Part shown: in pieces, positions 22,835-34,379 of the stretch
How positions within the stretch are numbered: the stretch's first letter is position 1
Layout of the letters: the number at the start of each line of letters is the position of its first letter
NCBI GenBank assembly: GCA_018292915.2
Contig: JACVVK020000334.1
Span: 78,501 to 142,500 of the forward strand
DNA: 64,000 bases
DNA from: Batillaria attramentaria
Taxonomy: Eukaryota; Mollusca; Gastropoda; Batillariidae
Reading direction: 5' to 3'
The notes under the pieces: model-generated
What the model was told of the DNA's origin: nothing
Databases searched by the model: none
Seen by the model: only the letters and a program-made list of their open reading frames with translations
Program-made: the position numbers and the translations under genes

Positions 22835-23508
22835 TCTCTCCCCGTTCACCGGCGCGCTGTCAAACTCTTACACTCGGGTAATTCTAGTACCGAACAAAAG
22901 TTTAAAATCCTCAAACTTCTACCTCTTAAACAGCATCTGGAGTTTAACAAATGCTTACTGATGCACAAAATTGTCTACTACAAAGCCCCAACATATCTCC
23001 ATCAACTATTTAATTTCGAATATGATAAACAACATAACACAAGGAACAGTCTGCTCCCAGTGCCTCGTCCAAGGGTTGATATATATAAAAGTAGCCTGTC
23101 TTTCTCAGGGGCATCCATGTGGAACTCTTTACCACTGAGTATCCAAAACGTTTCCAAATTCATAAACTTCAAACAAATTCTACACGATACGCTTATCTGA
23201 CGATATATATTGAAATGTGTTACATACATGTTTTGCAATATTAGAGATGACTGTAAATTTCTTACTTGGCATACAGCCAGTATCATCAGCACATGCCACG
23301 TATGTTTTGATTTGTTTATCGTGTGTATTTTTCTCTCCTGTATTTCCCCTAGATAGTTTATACTTTTCTTTTCTTTTTAAACATTTTTATTGTTTGTTTG
23401 TTTGTTTTGATTTTTTTCTCAATACCCTTTAATGTAGAATAGCAGGACAGCATGTAAGATAGGCAGCAATGCCTAAATGCTCTATCCTGAATAAAAAAAC
23501 GTTTCATC

Positions 23509-23515
<7 letters not shown>
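22835..23515 (+). mobile_element. CR1-like LINE 3' tail inserted in copy A
   Basis: A frame with KIVYYKAPTYLHQLFNF and VPRPRVDIYKSSLSFSG is followed by a 3' UTR ending at AATAAA plus ATCATC units. The flanks are the (CT)n tract that is continuous in copy B (about 51402-51426), so the insertion is specific to copy A. Confidence 0.85.
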
Positions 23516-23557
<42 letters not shown>

Positions 23558-23741
23558 GACACATGAGTTACAGGCACTGTCAATCGTTGTCGATCATCAT
23601 TGGTAAATTAGTCCTGTAGTGTCGGCATCGTTACTGTTGCTTTGTTGTTGTTGTTGTTGTTGCTATTGTCGTTGTTGTTGTTGTTCACAGTGTGTGCTGT
23701 GTCATGGCCGGTGTGGTCAGTGTTATTTATTTTCATCACGC

Positions 23742-24800
23742 GGGACATCAACTATCACCAGCTGGGTGCTACAGCGGGACATCAACTATCACCAGCTGGG
23801 TGCTACAGCGGGACATCAACTATCACCAGCTGGGTGCTACAGCGGGACATCAACTATCACCAGCTGGGTGCTACAGCGGGACATCCACTATCACCAGCTG
23901 GGTGCTACAGCTGGACCTCCACTATCACCAGCTGGGTGCTACAGCGGGACATCAACTATCACCAGCTGGGTGCTACAGCGGGACATCAACTATCACCAGC
24001 TGGGTGCTACAGCGGGACATCCACTATCACCAGCTGGGTGCTACAGCGGGACATCCACTATCACCAGCTGGGTGCTACAGCGGGACATCAACTATCACCA
24101 GCTGGGTGCTACAGCGGGACATCCACTATCACCAGTTGGGTGCTACAGCGGGACATCAACTATCACCAGCTGGGTGCTACAGCGGGACATCAACTATCAC
24201 CAGCTGGGTGCTACAGCGGGACATCAACTATCACCAGCTGGGTGCTACAGCGGGACATCAACTATCACCAGCTGGGTGCTACAGCGGGACATCAACTATC
24301 ACCAGCTGGGTGCTACAGCGGGACATCAACTATCACCAGCTGGGTGCTACAGCGGGACATCAACTATCACCAGCTGGGTGCTACAGCGGGACATCAACTA
24401 TCACCAGCTGGGTGCTACAGCGGGACATCAACTATCACCAGTTGGGTGCTACAGCGGGCCATCAACTATCACCAACTGGGTGCTACATAGGGACATCAAC
24501 TATCACCAGCTGGGTGCTGCAGCGGGACATCAACTATCACCAGCTGGGTGCTACATAGGGACATCAACTATCACCAGCTGGGTGCTACAGCGGGACATCA
24601 ACTATCACCAGCTGTGTGCTACATAGGGACATCAACTATCACCAGCTGGGTGCTACAGCGGGACATCCACTATCACCAGCTGGGTGCTACAGCGGGACAT
24701 CAAGTATCACCAGCTGAGTGCTACAGCGGGACATCAACTATCACCAGCTGGGTGCTACAGCGGGACATCAACTATCACCAGCTGGGTGCTACAGCGGGAC
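23742..24800 (+). repeat. 34-bp minisatellite, about 31 copies, derived from the last coding exon of gene A
   Basis: Units read GGGACATCAACTATCACCAG plus CTGGGTGCTACAGC. On the minus strand the first unit encodes CSTQLVIVDVP, the motif VI region of the helicase. The unit length (34) shifts frame at each copy, and the gene's stop codon falls at 24755-24757, inside the array. Confidence 0.93.
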
Positions 24801-25203
24801 ATGAAGTACACTCTGTCGCTCGCCTCCACATCGTCGTCAGTGCGCCCGGCATCATCATCAGCCGGCGCCCTGCCCGGTAACCACACCACGATAGGACGTT
24901 CTAAGCCGTGTACACTTCCCAATGATGCCACCGTCACTCTGTCACTGTCAGCCACCGCCACGTCACACACGTCTCTCTCCCACCTCGCCACATCGTCTCT
25001 CCCCCATCCAATAACTCCCACCGGGAGGCCGGCAGAGCGAAGGCCGCGCACCACACCACTGGCTTGTGACGTCACCTGACCTCTGACGTCTCTCGTCTCC
25101 TCACGAAGCTCGTCACTACGTGTCACCACGATGACGTCACGGTACTGGAGACGCGGGGGACTGGTGGTTGTGCCGACACTGGTGGGGTTGATGATGTTGG
25201 CAC
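24755..25203 (-). CDS. Gene A exon 5: helicase C-terminal motifs, stop inside the array
   Basis: The exon is 449 nt, acceptor GGCAG|GTGCC. It encodes VTVASLGSVHGLERPIVV (motif V) and the motif VI-like MSRCSTQLVIVDVPL, then TAG within the 34-bp array. Confidence 0.82.
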
Positions 25204-28200
25204 CTGCCGTCAGACAACAACACATAAACCACGTGATGATCACGTGATATGCACGTGCATGACTCGTATCAACCTTACTCACTGTGCACGGTCAGAAGAC
25301 GGAATGATGTTGTGGGTCCAGGTATGATGAAAATGTACAGTGAGTAATGAAGATTTCTTATTTTATTCAGAGGAAAAGAGGGGGGGGGGGGGGGCTTGTT
25401 TACTTGGTTGGTTGTCTTGTCTACTCTTTGGGCGAGAAAGGGATGGAAGGGTTAAACTTGATAAGGGGAGCGAAGCTGTTTTATATTTTAATTATTAAAT
25501 GTTTGGATATAAATATTAATGCCAATTAAGCTCTGTTGTTGTTGTTGACGAAAACACTACGCAACACGTCCGATTTTCCGCACATAGAATTCAATGTTAG
25601 ATTGCTGTCGCTGTTGTTTTTGTCGTTGTTGATGATGATAATGACGATACATGAAAGGACACCCACAACACACACATACCCGTCACACCCACATGGAGGT
25701 CCTCCGTCAACACTCGCGCCACTATCGCTCCACATCTCCAGCACTCCACGGGCCATCGTCTGGTGTGGTCCCCGCCTTCATGACGTAAGCGGATGACCCG
25801 TGGCCCGTCACTTGGGGAAGGCGTGCCGCTGTCACTGTAGTTGTGGACTGTAAACCTGCTGACTGCCCTCGCCACTTCTCTAACAACAGCCGGACATGAT
25901 CTTAGGGGCACCGTGAGCGGCTCGGCCTGTAGTTCTGTAGGGATGTCGGCGATGTACACACTAGCGGCCCAGAGAGAGAGGCGCGGTCCACAGGCTGCCA
26001 GCAGTTCTCTCACCAGTCTCTGTGTGCGCGGGCCGATAATCCTGTTACAGAGAATGGGGAGGGAGCCATGACACTTGTATGGAACACTGTCGTCTGCTGT
26101 TTGTGTGGAACTGTACATTATTGTTATGTACATTACCAGCAGTAGACAGCACTTCCCAAATAACACGTACGAGTAACAAGCATTACGAGAGGGGAGATAA
26201 ATCATGTTGTCTTTACAACGCCGATCAGTTGTGTCCCATGTCTAGTGTTGATGGGAAACAGTTGTCTGGTCAGTTGATCACTGAAAGGAGCCAATCATCG
26301 ATACTCGCTTCATTTCACAGGGAAAACACAAATCATGACGTCCAGTCAGTGATCACTTGTCATAACTGATGTAGATAGCATCACGTATGGGTACACGATA
26401 TGGTGTTTTGACTCTACAGAAAACACCATGATTATTGTGCCTCCATGGAAGACATTGAAAGAGATGTGAAAACATAAAGAGCTGATTACCAGAATAACAT
26501 AACCACTATTGTAATACTTGAGTTGCCGCTCGGATCAGGATTTAGATAATAGGGATAATGGGGCGGTCGGTGGTCTAGTGGTTAAGAGACCTGTCACCAA
26601 TGCGAGAGGCAAAGGGTTCGTGTCCCACTCGGGGCACATAATTTTTCCTTCTCGTACATGGCACCGTTCATTCGGGCCGATCGTCGGGGGTTCTCTCCGG
26701 GTACTCCGGCTCCCTCCCCCTCTGCTTTGGAAATGTTCAGCCCACCAAATTTAAAAAATAAATGCAAATCTAAATTCCGAAATTTAAGTAGCTGAGCTCT
26801 TCGAACCACGTGATTGTACTATGTGTATGTCCAGTGTGTGAGAGAATGCGTGTGATTCACATGAGCGTGCGTGTTGGGTTGAGTTCGCGGCGCTTTGAGC
26901 TGATTCAGGGAATTGGGTAAAGCGCCTATACAATACTCATTATTATTATTATTAAAATACGCTAAGGGAGAGAACCTGGTTGTGTGCGTCTCCAAGGTCG
27001 AACCACAGTTGTCGTTCTTTACACGACCAACCCATTCATGATTATCACAGGATGGAGGGATGGGGGTGTTTGGGAGTTTAACGTCCTTTTCCACCACGTA
27101 TGGCTGATATCACAGGCGGGCCAACGACAAAAAGGCCGCACAGCCGGGATTGGAACTCACGACCCGAGCATATCAAGTCCCATGCTCTACCATTTGGCTA
27201 TCCCGGCTCGCCAAGACTATCAAGTCAAGTCAAAGTTAAGTCAAAGTCAAAGTCAAGTCAAAGTCAAGTGAAAGTGTTTATTTCAAAACACCGTTGGGGG
27301 GGGGGGGGGGGGACATGAAACGAGACAATTAACATAGAAATCCAGCTCACCACACCGGCCAACATGCATCATGATCGCTCGCACACAAGTTTTACAGGAC
27401 AAGTGTAAAACAGTATGTGAAATTAGCACTAACATTTATCCGGAGACTGTCACCAAGGTTTGTTGAGAAAGCAGCACGTGCTGCAGGAACAGACTGTTGT
27501 CATGACAACGCCACTATCACTCCATCAATAAACACTAGGTCATCGTCTTGTTTGTGAAAAAGACTTGATCAATAATGATTCATGTTTTGTCATGTCCACG
27601 TAGCGTCCCTGTCACGGTATGGGAAACACAAGTGTAGCGTGACATTTCACCTCAATCTTGTCACCTGTCACACACACACACGTGCAGTACTGTAGTCACC
27701 TACCTGTGTGTAAACCCGGCCTCGTCTATCAGCACGTGAAGCTGTTGTCCCCGTGTTGTCGGCACCAGCAACTGAAGTGTCTGAAGCGCCACCTCCACAT
27801 CTCCAGGCCGGTTCATCAGGTCATACTGCAAGAAGTGCACGGCGGCGGCCGCTTGTTGTGTTGTGGGGTCTGCCTGCAGGGTCATCACCAGCTGCTGCTG
27901 TATCAGGCACGACACCGCAAAGGTGCCAGGATGGAGACTGAGTACAACCACAGGATGTCCCTGGCGCGCCCCGACCAGCCCCTTCACGATCAGCACTACA
28001 GTCTTGCCGGTGCCCGGGGGGCCGGTCAGACAGACGTGTGCTGGTGATCTGTTGAGCAGGTCGAGTTGCCCGGGGGTGAGGACGAGAAGCGCAAGTCGCC
28101 GGCCGAGTTTTGACACGGCCTCCCCCAGTGTCCGCACCTCCACGCGCGGGGGGATGACGCAGTGAACACGGACTGTTGTTGCCGGGCCCACAAACCTGTC

Positions 28201-31200
28201 AACATACAGAACAGGTACACACGTTGTTGTTGTTGTTGTTGAATTATTATTATTTCAATTGTTTACGGTATGTTTGTTCAGTGAAAGAAAAATGAAACTT
28301 TTGATAGAATGTTAATAACGACAACTATACTGTACATATATAAGATAATGATGCATAGTAACAACAAACAACAACAACAACAACAACGACGAAACTATTA
28401 CTACTACTACTACTACTATTACTACTTATTATTAAGCGTTGCACACTAATATGTCACTCGCCGTATCGACACAATACTGTTGTTGTTGTTTTCAGTTTTA
28501 AAAATTGTCAACATTTAAATTGTGCACAGTTTGTTTGCTATATAACTGGAAAATGAAATATTTTTGGTAAATGTTTACACCGAGAAAAAAAAACTATAGG
28601 CAGGAGGGTGGGTGGGTGTTTGGGGGTTTAACGTCCTTTTCCACCACATGGGGTGATATCAAAGACGGGGCAACGATGAAATAGCCAGCAGAAATATTTG
28701 GCCCCAGCCGGGATCGAACTCACGACCCGAGCATTAGAAGTCAAACGCTCTACCATTCGACCACCCCGGCTCCCCCTATAGGAAGGAACATTATCATTTT
28801 TTCAGATGAAAAATAATTATAATCATTATCATCATCATCATTATGATAGTCGTCGTCGTCATCGTCGTCATCATCGGGGAGCCGGGGTGGACGAATGGTA
28901 GAGTGTTGGACTTGTAATGCTCGGGTCGTGAGTTCGTATCCCGGCTGGGGACAAATGTTTGTGCTGGCTTTTTCATCGTTGCCTCGTCTTTGCTATCATA
29001 CTTACGTGGTGGAAAAGGACGTTAAACGCCCAAACACCCACCCACCCACTCGTCATCTTCATCATCATCATCATCATCATCATCATTATCATCATCATCA
29101 TCATCGTTGTATGAAGCGTTGCATACTGCTAGGCTTGTGTCCGTGTGGACAAAGTCCACTACAATGTGTGTAACTGTACAATGACAGTAATCTGTAGTGA
29201 AGCATGTCTATACTTTGTACAGTCAACTCACTTCAAGTTTCCTGCTTCAGCACAAACCAACTAACGCCTGGAATATTGTATAATAGACTTCCTCACCTGC
29301 TGTAGTGAAGCATGTCTATACTTTGTACAGTCAACTCACTTCAAGTTTCCTGCTTCAACACAAACCAACTAACGCCTGGAATATTGTATAATAGACTTCC
29401 TCACCTGCTGTAGTGAAGCATGTCTATACTTTGTACAGTCAACTCACTTCAAGTTTCCTGCTTCAACACAAACCAACTAACGCTTGGAATATTGTATAAT
29501 AGACTTCCTCACCTGCTGTAGTGAAGCATGTCTATACTTTGTACAGTCAACTCACTTCAAGTTTCCTGCTTCAGCACAAAACAACTAACGCCTGGAATAT
29601 TGTATGATAGACTTCCTCACCTGCTGTAGTGAAGCATGTCTATACTTTGTACAGTCAACTCACTTCAAGTTTCCTGCTTCAGCACAAACCAACTAACGCC
29701 TGGAATATTGTATGATAGACTTCCTCACCTGCTGTAGTGAAGCATGTCTATACTTTGTACAGTCAACTCACTTCAAGTTTCCTGCTTCACCACAAACCAA
29801 CTAACGCCTGGAATATTGTATGATAGACTTCCTCACCTGCTGTAGTGAAGCATGTCTATACTTTGTACAGTCAACTCACTTCAAGTTTCCTGCTTCAGCA
29901 CAAACCAACTAACGCCTGGAATATTGTATGATAGACTTCCTCACCTGCTGTAGTGAAGCATGTCTATACTTTGTACAGTCAACTCACTTCAAGTTTCCTG
30001 CTTCACCACAAACCAACTAACGCCTGGAATATTGTATGATAGACTTCCTCACCTGCTGTAGTGAAGCATGTCTATACTTTGTACAGTCAACTCACTTCAA
30101 GTTTCCTGCTTCACCACAAACCAACTAACGCCTGGAATATTGTATGATAGACTTCCTCACCTGCTGACAAGTGTTTGGTACAGATCACGTGACACTGTGG
30201 GGTCCGTTCTACACGCCATGCGCTGGGTCCACCAACTGTCCAGTTTCCCGAGTACAGCGGCGTCCACGTGCCAGGGCGTGGTGCGGTCAGACATGACGTC
30301 ACTACACACACACAGCGCCACGGCCGCTCTCACGTCTGGAGCACCCACACACCCACACACCCGCTGAAAAAGGGGAGCGTATTCATCGTCACGTGACAGT
30401 TTATACTCAAAAGCAAATGGCTGATCGGGTGATGAGGTCACGTAATAATGATAATTAAATAATAATAATAAACAGAATAATAATGATGATGATAAACAAT
30501 AATATTGATAATAAAAAATAGAAATAATGATAAATAATAATAATAAATGAGTATTGTATAGGAGCTTTACCCAATTTCATAGCGTCAAAGCGCCGCGAAC
30601 TGAACCCGACACGCACGCTCATGTGAATCACACGCATTCTCTCACACGCTGGACATGAACACATTACAATCACGTGGTGCGAAGGGAGAGCTCAGCAAAT
30701 TAAGTTTCGAAATTTAGAATTGCAATTATTTACTAATTTTGTGTGCTGAACATTTTCAAAGCAGAGGGGGAGGAAGCCGGAGTACCCAGAGAGAACCCCT
30801 GACCATCAGCCCGAATGAACGGTGTCATGTACGAGAAGGAAAAATTATTGAGCGAATGTACTTCACCCGTGCATTTGACATTTGACAAGATTAACACAAC
30901 GGGACTCGTGTCAGTGTGGTCATTATTTGCTTTGCGGCGAAGGCTGTGGCTGGCTGGTCTATTTATAGAAACTTTCACGGACATGTTAATACATGAAAAC
31001 CACGGCACTTTGCAAGGAAGCCGTGTTTCTGTAATACAGTGGATTAGGAGCGTGCTCGTCTGAACGCTGTATACAAATCCTGAAGTCTACGAACTGAAAA
31101 ACGAAGAAAAAAACAAAAACAAACAAAAAACAAACATTTGGTATGTCGCAGTCTCCACTGTGTACACTAACGAATGTTAGAATTAACGAATTGTGCAGAC

Positions 31201-32434
31201 AAAGTGAGTTTCTGACCTGTGCCAGCTGACTGTCTCCATCCAACACGTGCTGTAGCTGCGTCCTGCTGATGTAGGGCAGGATCAGCGTTTTGCGGACACT
31301 CACTCCCGGCGCCACGTCACTCATCACGTGATTCACAACCTGCTCACACTTGTCCAGCTGTTTCACGGCCTTGGTGACCTTGTCAGCCACAGCTTTGTCT
31401 GTTGGGTTGTTGTCATGGATACCGACTGACTTGATCTCCCCGAGCAGAACGCCGTATTTGCGGTGTATGACGATGACGTCAAAGTCGCCCTCTCGCTGTG
31501 TGGAGGGAAGATCCCCGGGTAGCGGGAACTGAGCAGCGTGGGTAGCATCCAGCTTGTTCAGGTAGTCAGTGAAGTCTAGTGACGACATCACAAACATGGC
31601 TTCCTGTCGCTGCTCTCCTAGCGTCTGTAGACAGTACAGCACGTGCTGTTGGGCGAAGTCGTCACGTGAGTCGGTTTCTTGCACGTTGATTGGCTGAGCG
31701 ACTGGATGCTGCTCTCTGGTCCACAGACTGTGGTCCGTGTGTCGTATGTTGATTGGCTGGGTGATGGGGACGTATTCCCGTGTCCACATGCTGTATGCTG
31801 AGTGACCTGGTGTTACATGAGACGTGTGTTGACCTGTTTCCCGTGTCCACATACTATGTGATGAGTGTTGTCTCATCGCGCTACGACTATTGCCTGAAGG
31901 TGAGACAAACGGAGGACTGACAAATCCCGGTAAAGGTCGCAACACCAGGACCGGTTGCCCGGCAACAGTGTCTCTATCATACGGCACACGGTTCATGATG
32001 TAGGGTGGCACACAGTAAGTCCGGGTGTCAAGGTCACGGTATAGTGACGTCACCACGCGTCTCCACTCATTCTCCAAAGTCTGTTGCGTAGTCACTGAGC
32101 CTGAGGTGGTGACTGGTGTAGAAGTTGCTGGTGAGGTGGTGACTGGTGTAGTAGTTACTGGTGAGGTGGTGACTGGTGTAGTAGTTACTGGTGAGGTGGT
32201 GACTGGTGTAGTAGTTACTGGTGAGGTGGTGACTGATGTAGTAGTTACTGGTGAGGTTGTGACTGATGTAGTGGTAGCTAGTGTAATTGTGACTGGGGTG
32301 GTGGCTGCTTGTGATGTGGTGACAAGGGCTGTAACTGCTGGTGAGGTGGTGACTGGGAGTGACGTGGAGCTAGTGACCGTGGCAGGGTGAGTGTTCCCTG
32401 GTCCAGGATCTGATGCTGGAGGTCTTTCCGACAT
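24755..32434 (-). CDS. NERD-like nuclease / SF1 helicase gene, copy A (five exons, 921 aa)
   Basis: Exons (minus): 32434-31217, 30405-30161, 28195-27704, 26041-25680 and 25203-24755. All introns are GT/AG and phases match; the spliced length of 2766 nt is 922 codons. Domain order: Thr/Ser repeat N-terminus; a NERD-like PD-(D/E)xK nuclease (EGDFDVIVIH, GEIK at about residues 315-335); a linker; then a UvrD-like superfamily-1 helicase with Walker A GPPGTGKT (about 546-553), Walker B LIDEA, a motif IV-like LRSCPAVVREV, motif V SVHGLERPIVV and motif VI-like MSRCSTQLVIV. Such fusions are known in bacteria as NERD helicases; here the role is unknown, and DNA/RNA processing or defence is a guess. 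The start ATG follows upstream stop-containing DNA. Confidence 0.8.
25680..26041 (-). CDS. Gene A exon 4: helicase motifs III-IV region
   Basis: The exon is 362 nt, acceptor AACAG|GATTATC, donor ACGG|GTATGT. It encodes a LWAAS block and LTVPLRSCPAVVREV, which resemble SF1 motifs III and IV. Confidence 0.8.
26559..26957 (+). mobile_element. SINE, family 2 (full length), copy A intron 3
   Basis: The tRNA-like head (GGTCTAGTGGTTAAGAG, then GGGTTCGTGTCCC) is followed by a body of about 300 bp and an ATT-repeat tail. Copy B lacks it at the matching site (about 53718), so it is a copy A-specific insertion. Confidence 0.85.
27051..27215 (-). mobile_element. SINE, family 1, in gene A intron 3
   Basis: Antisense to the plus strand; the tRNA-like head is at about 27160-27210 and the body GTTTAACGTCCTTTTCCACC at about 27080. 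Also present in copy B at 53815, so it predates the duplication. Confidence 0.85.
27704..28195 (-). CDS. Gene A exon 3: helicase Walker A and B
   Basis: The exon is 492 nt, acceptor GACAG|GTTTG, donor ACAG|GTAGGTG. It encodes a Q-motif-like LTPGQLDLL, Walker A GPPGTGKT and Walker B LHVLIDEAG. Confidence 0.85.
28607..28775 (-). mobile_element. SINE, family 1, in gene A intron 2
   Basis: Full-length copy: head with GGATCGAACTCACGACCC (B box, reversed) and body GTTTAACGTCC. Not seen at the matching place in copy B. Confidence 0.88.
28877..29050 (+). mobile_element. SINE, family 1, in gene A intron 2
   Basis: Full-length copy in the opposite orientation to its neighbour at 28.61 kb, about 100 bp away, making a long potential intronic hairpin. 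Absent from copy B at 57.54 kb. Confidence 0.88.
29191..30165 (-). repeat. 108-bp minisatellite, nine copies, carrying the exon 2 splice donor
   Basis: The array begins at the exon 2/intron 2 boundary. Each unit contains CTTCACTACAGCAGGTGAGG on the minus strand, so the donor CAG|GTGAGG recurs every 108 bp. Copy B has about seven units. Confidence 0.93.
30161..30405 (-). CDS. Gene A exon 2: linker
   Basis: The exon is 245 nt, starting YKLSRDDEYAPLF and ending TLVSR split by the donor CAG|GTGAGG. An alternative in-frame acceptor 15 nt upstream (after GATCAG) is possible. The donor is the first of nine near-copies in the adjoining minisatellite. Confidence 0.78.
30535..30849 (-). mobile_element. 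SINE, family 2, head missing, gene A intron 1
   Basis: Body and ATT tail match 26640-26957 in reverse orientation. The tRNA-like head is absent. Confidence 0.8.
31217..32434 (-). CDS. Gene A exon 1: Thr/Ser repeats and NERD-like nuclease
   Basis: The exon has 406 codons, phase 0 donor CAG|GTCAGA. Residues about 20-115 are TTSPVTTTPV-type 10-residue repeats (30-bp DNA units, 32106-32300). Residues about 270-406 hold the nuclease-like fold with D319, E333 and K335 as candidate catalytic residues. Confidence 0.82.
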
Positions 32435-32640
32435 TTTGTCACGATCTGGGTCCGGTCACAGCGTCACCAATTTTGCTACCGGCGTAAATAACATGTGACA
32501 GATCCAGACATCGTGAGCACTTTGTGTACTGTCTGTGGTGAAGGTTTACACACTGTGTGAAAGAGTCACGTGATTACTGTGTGTGATGAAGGTTTAAAAG
32601 AGTCACGTGATTAAGACAGATTCCTTCTGGAGCTTTGAAT
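32435..32640 (-). promoter_or_regulatory. Upstream region of gene A with two CACGTG E-boxes
   Basis: CACGTG palindromes are at 32567-32572 and 32604-32609 within about 1.6 units of the 57-bp repeat that is amplified in copy B. The E-box is the core site of bHLH-zip factors such as USF, MITF/TFE and MYC. Promoter function is inferred from position only. Confidence 0.45.
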
Positions 32641-33104
32641 GCTGTACGTGCCGCGCCAGACACATGAATTATGATCTCGTTGTCTTGACCATAATGTTTT
32701 TCTCTCTGGCGTCATGTTGTGTCGTGATTGTTTATAACGACTGAAAACTCTAGTTGTGGCCATGATACAGTGCTGGGTGAACACGAAGACAAAGAAATGT
32801 GTAGACATCAGGAGACTGACAGCTTCTTACAGACAAGATGAGTAACCCTGTTCAGGCGTTTTGACCAGGAAAGTGAACATAAAAGTGTTGATAAAACGTG
32901 GTTGGAGAAGAAATCTTCTTTCCGCAGCAGGTCCGCACGCTGTAGATGCACTATGACGTCCAACCTGATCTCACCATTAAATTTACAACAGTTTCACAAA
33001 TAATCCATCTTCATTTCATTGAGTTCCATGTCCAAAGCAATTCAGAAACTTGTTCTCAAGGGTTCATTCCATCTCTCATGTCTATCAAACAGTTTTATCC
33101 GTGT

Positions 33105-33558
33105 CAGTTTTTTCGTCAGCAAGTCTCACTGTCCGAGAAACTTCCTCAAAGTGAAGTAATGCGTGAGACAACATGTACAATATGTCCAGCTGACTGATGC
33201 TGTAGTGATGAAACTGCTGTAATGAAACTTCCTCACAGTGAAGTAATGCGTGAGACAACAGGTACATATACATACACACTCCTGGCTTAAAGGTCTGCAA
33301 TCTCAGCAAAAAGCCCCACACATTGCGTTTTTATGTTGTTTCCATAGTAATGGAAACAACATCATAGGACGGGCTAAATTTTCCACGTTCATGGGCAAGC
33401 ATCTGTGGTACAAACGCACGTCACTGCCGATCTCCCGCAGAGACGATTTTGCAAGTGTAACTCTGACAATGACGTAAGAAAACATGCGTCATCGATGCTG
33501 ACATGTACGGTCCGCCGAACGCGCTTCTCCTCCTCAGTGAGTGCCGTCTGTGCGTATG

Positions 33559-33590
<32 letters not shown>

Positions 33591-33615
33591 GCTGTGTGTG
33601 TGTGAATTGTGTCCA
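33105..33615. other. Unassigned DNA with (GTGC)n tract
   Basis: No gene is recognised; TGCG repeats lie at about 33558-33590. Confidence 0.5.
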
Positions 33616-33619
33616 GGCC

Positions 33620-34240
33620 CGTTTCTTCGAAAATACTCAACCGAATGGCTTCAAATTTGGGGTATCCAAATATATCAAAATGTTACATTAGAGGAACCAA
33701 GCGTGTGATGATTGCTTAAGTGATTTGGGAGTTATCGCCCTTTTGAGACAAGTTGGTTGTCTTTCGTGTACAGGCGTAATATTTATTTAAATCACTCAAT
33801 TTTTTGGCAGTAGATAGCTTGAATACGGACTCTGAACAGAGTCACTACTAGAAAATGGTCGCTCTTATAGTTTTCATGTAAACCGAGCCTGAGTTGACAT
33901 TGCATGTGAACCCAGTTCAGATGCCTATTTCTCCGAAAATACTGAACCGATCGATTTCAAATTTGGGGTTTCTAAATGAATCAGGATTGTTGAATAGATG
34001 TCCCGATCCAGGTACGATTGCACACATGATTTGAGTTATCGCCCTTTTCAGAAAAAGTGGCTTTTTGGCGTTTAAAGGCGTAATATTTACCTAAACCACT
34101 CCATTTTTTGGACATAGATAGCATGAATACGGACTCTCAACTAAGTGAATTTTGGAGGTTGTCGCTTTTATACTTTTGGCGTAAGCCGTACCTGATGAAA
34201 GTGCTGGTGAACACACTTTAGATCTCAAAATCGCTCCTAC
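33620..34240 (+). repeat. 306-bp repeat, two diverged tandem copies
   Basis: CGAAAATACT anchors lie 306 bases apart (33628 and 33934). Shared blocks include GAGTTATCGCCCTTTT, GGCGTAATATTTA and GAATACGGACTCT. Family unknown. Confidence 0.85.
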
Positions 34241-34379
34241 TATACATAGATAATGAGCCTGGGGTGCCATAAAAAATATACAAAAAAATTAGAAAAATTC
34301 ACTGCAGCCGTTATCGTCAGTTGACTCGAAAATTTGTACTCACAGCACATTTCCTCTACAAGCCACACGCCTCACAAAC

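Larger units (their letters stand above)
21121..33105. other. Segmental duplication, copy A
   Basis: Homology with 41400 to the window end starts at about 21121 and runs in the same order through the 55-bp, 18-bp and 34-bp arrays, the five-exon minus-strand gene and its upstream region. It can be followed to about 33105, where copy B leaves the window. Differences are mostly repeat expansions and transposon insertions. The first 140 bases resemble a LINE ORF2 start (SILSINVHGLQ) in both copies, with low confidence. Confidence 0.92.

Noticed and set aside
23619..24880. Plus-strand frames of 282-335 codons over the 34-bp array
   Set aside because: Tandem-repeat artefacts; the coding sense is the minus strand at the array edge only.
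30986..31216. C-terminal extension of exon 1 frame in gene A
   Set aside because: It runs past a good donor (CAG|GTCAGA) into poly-F/V intron text; copy B shows the same donor at the same place.
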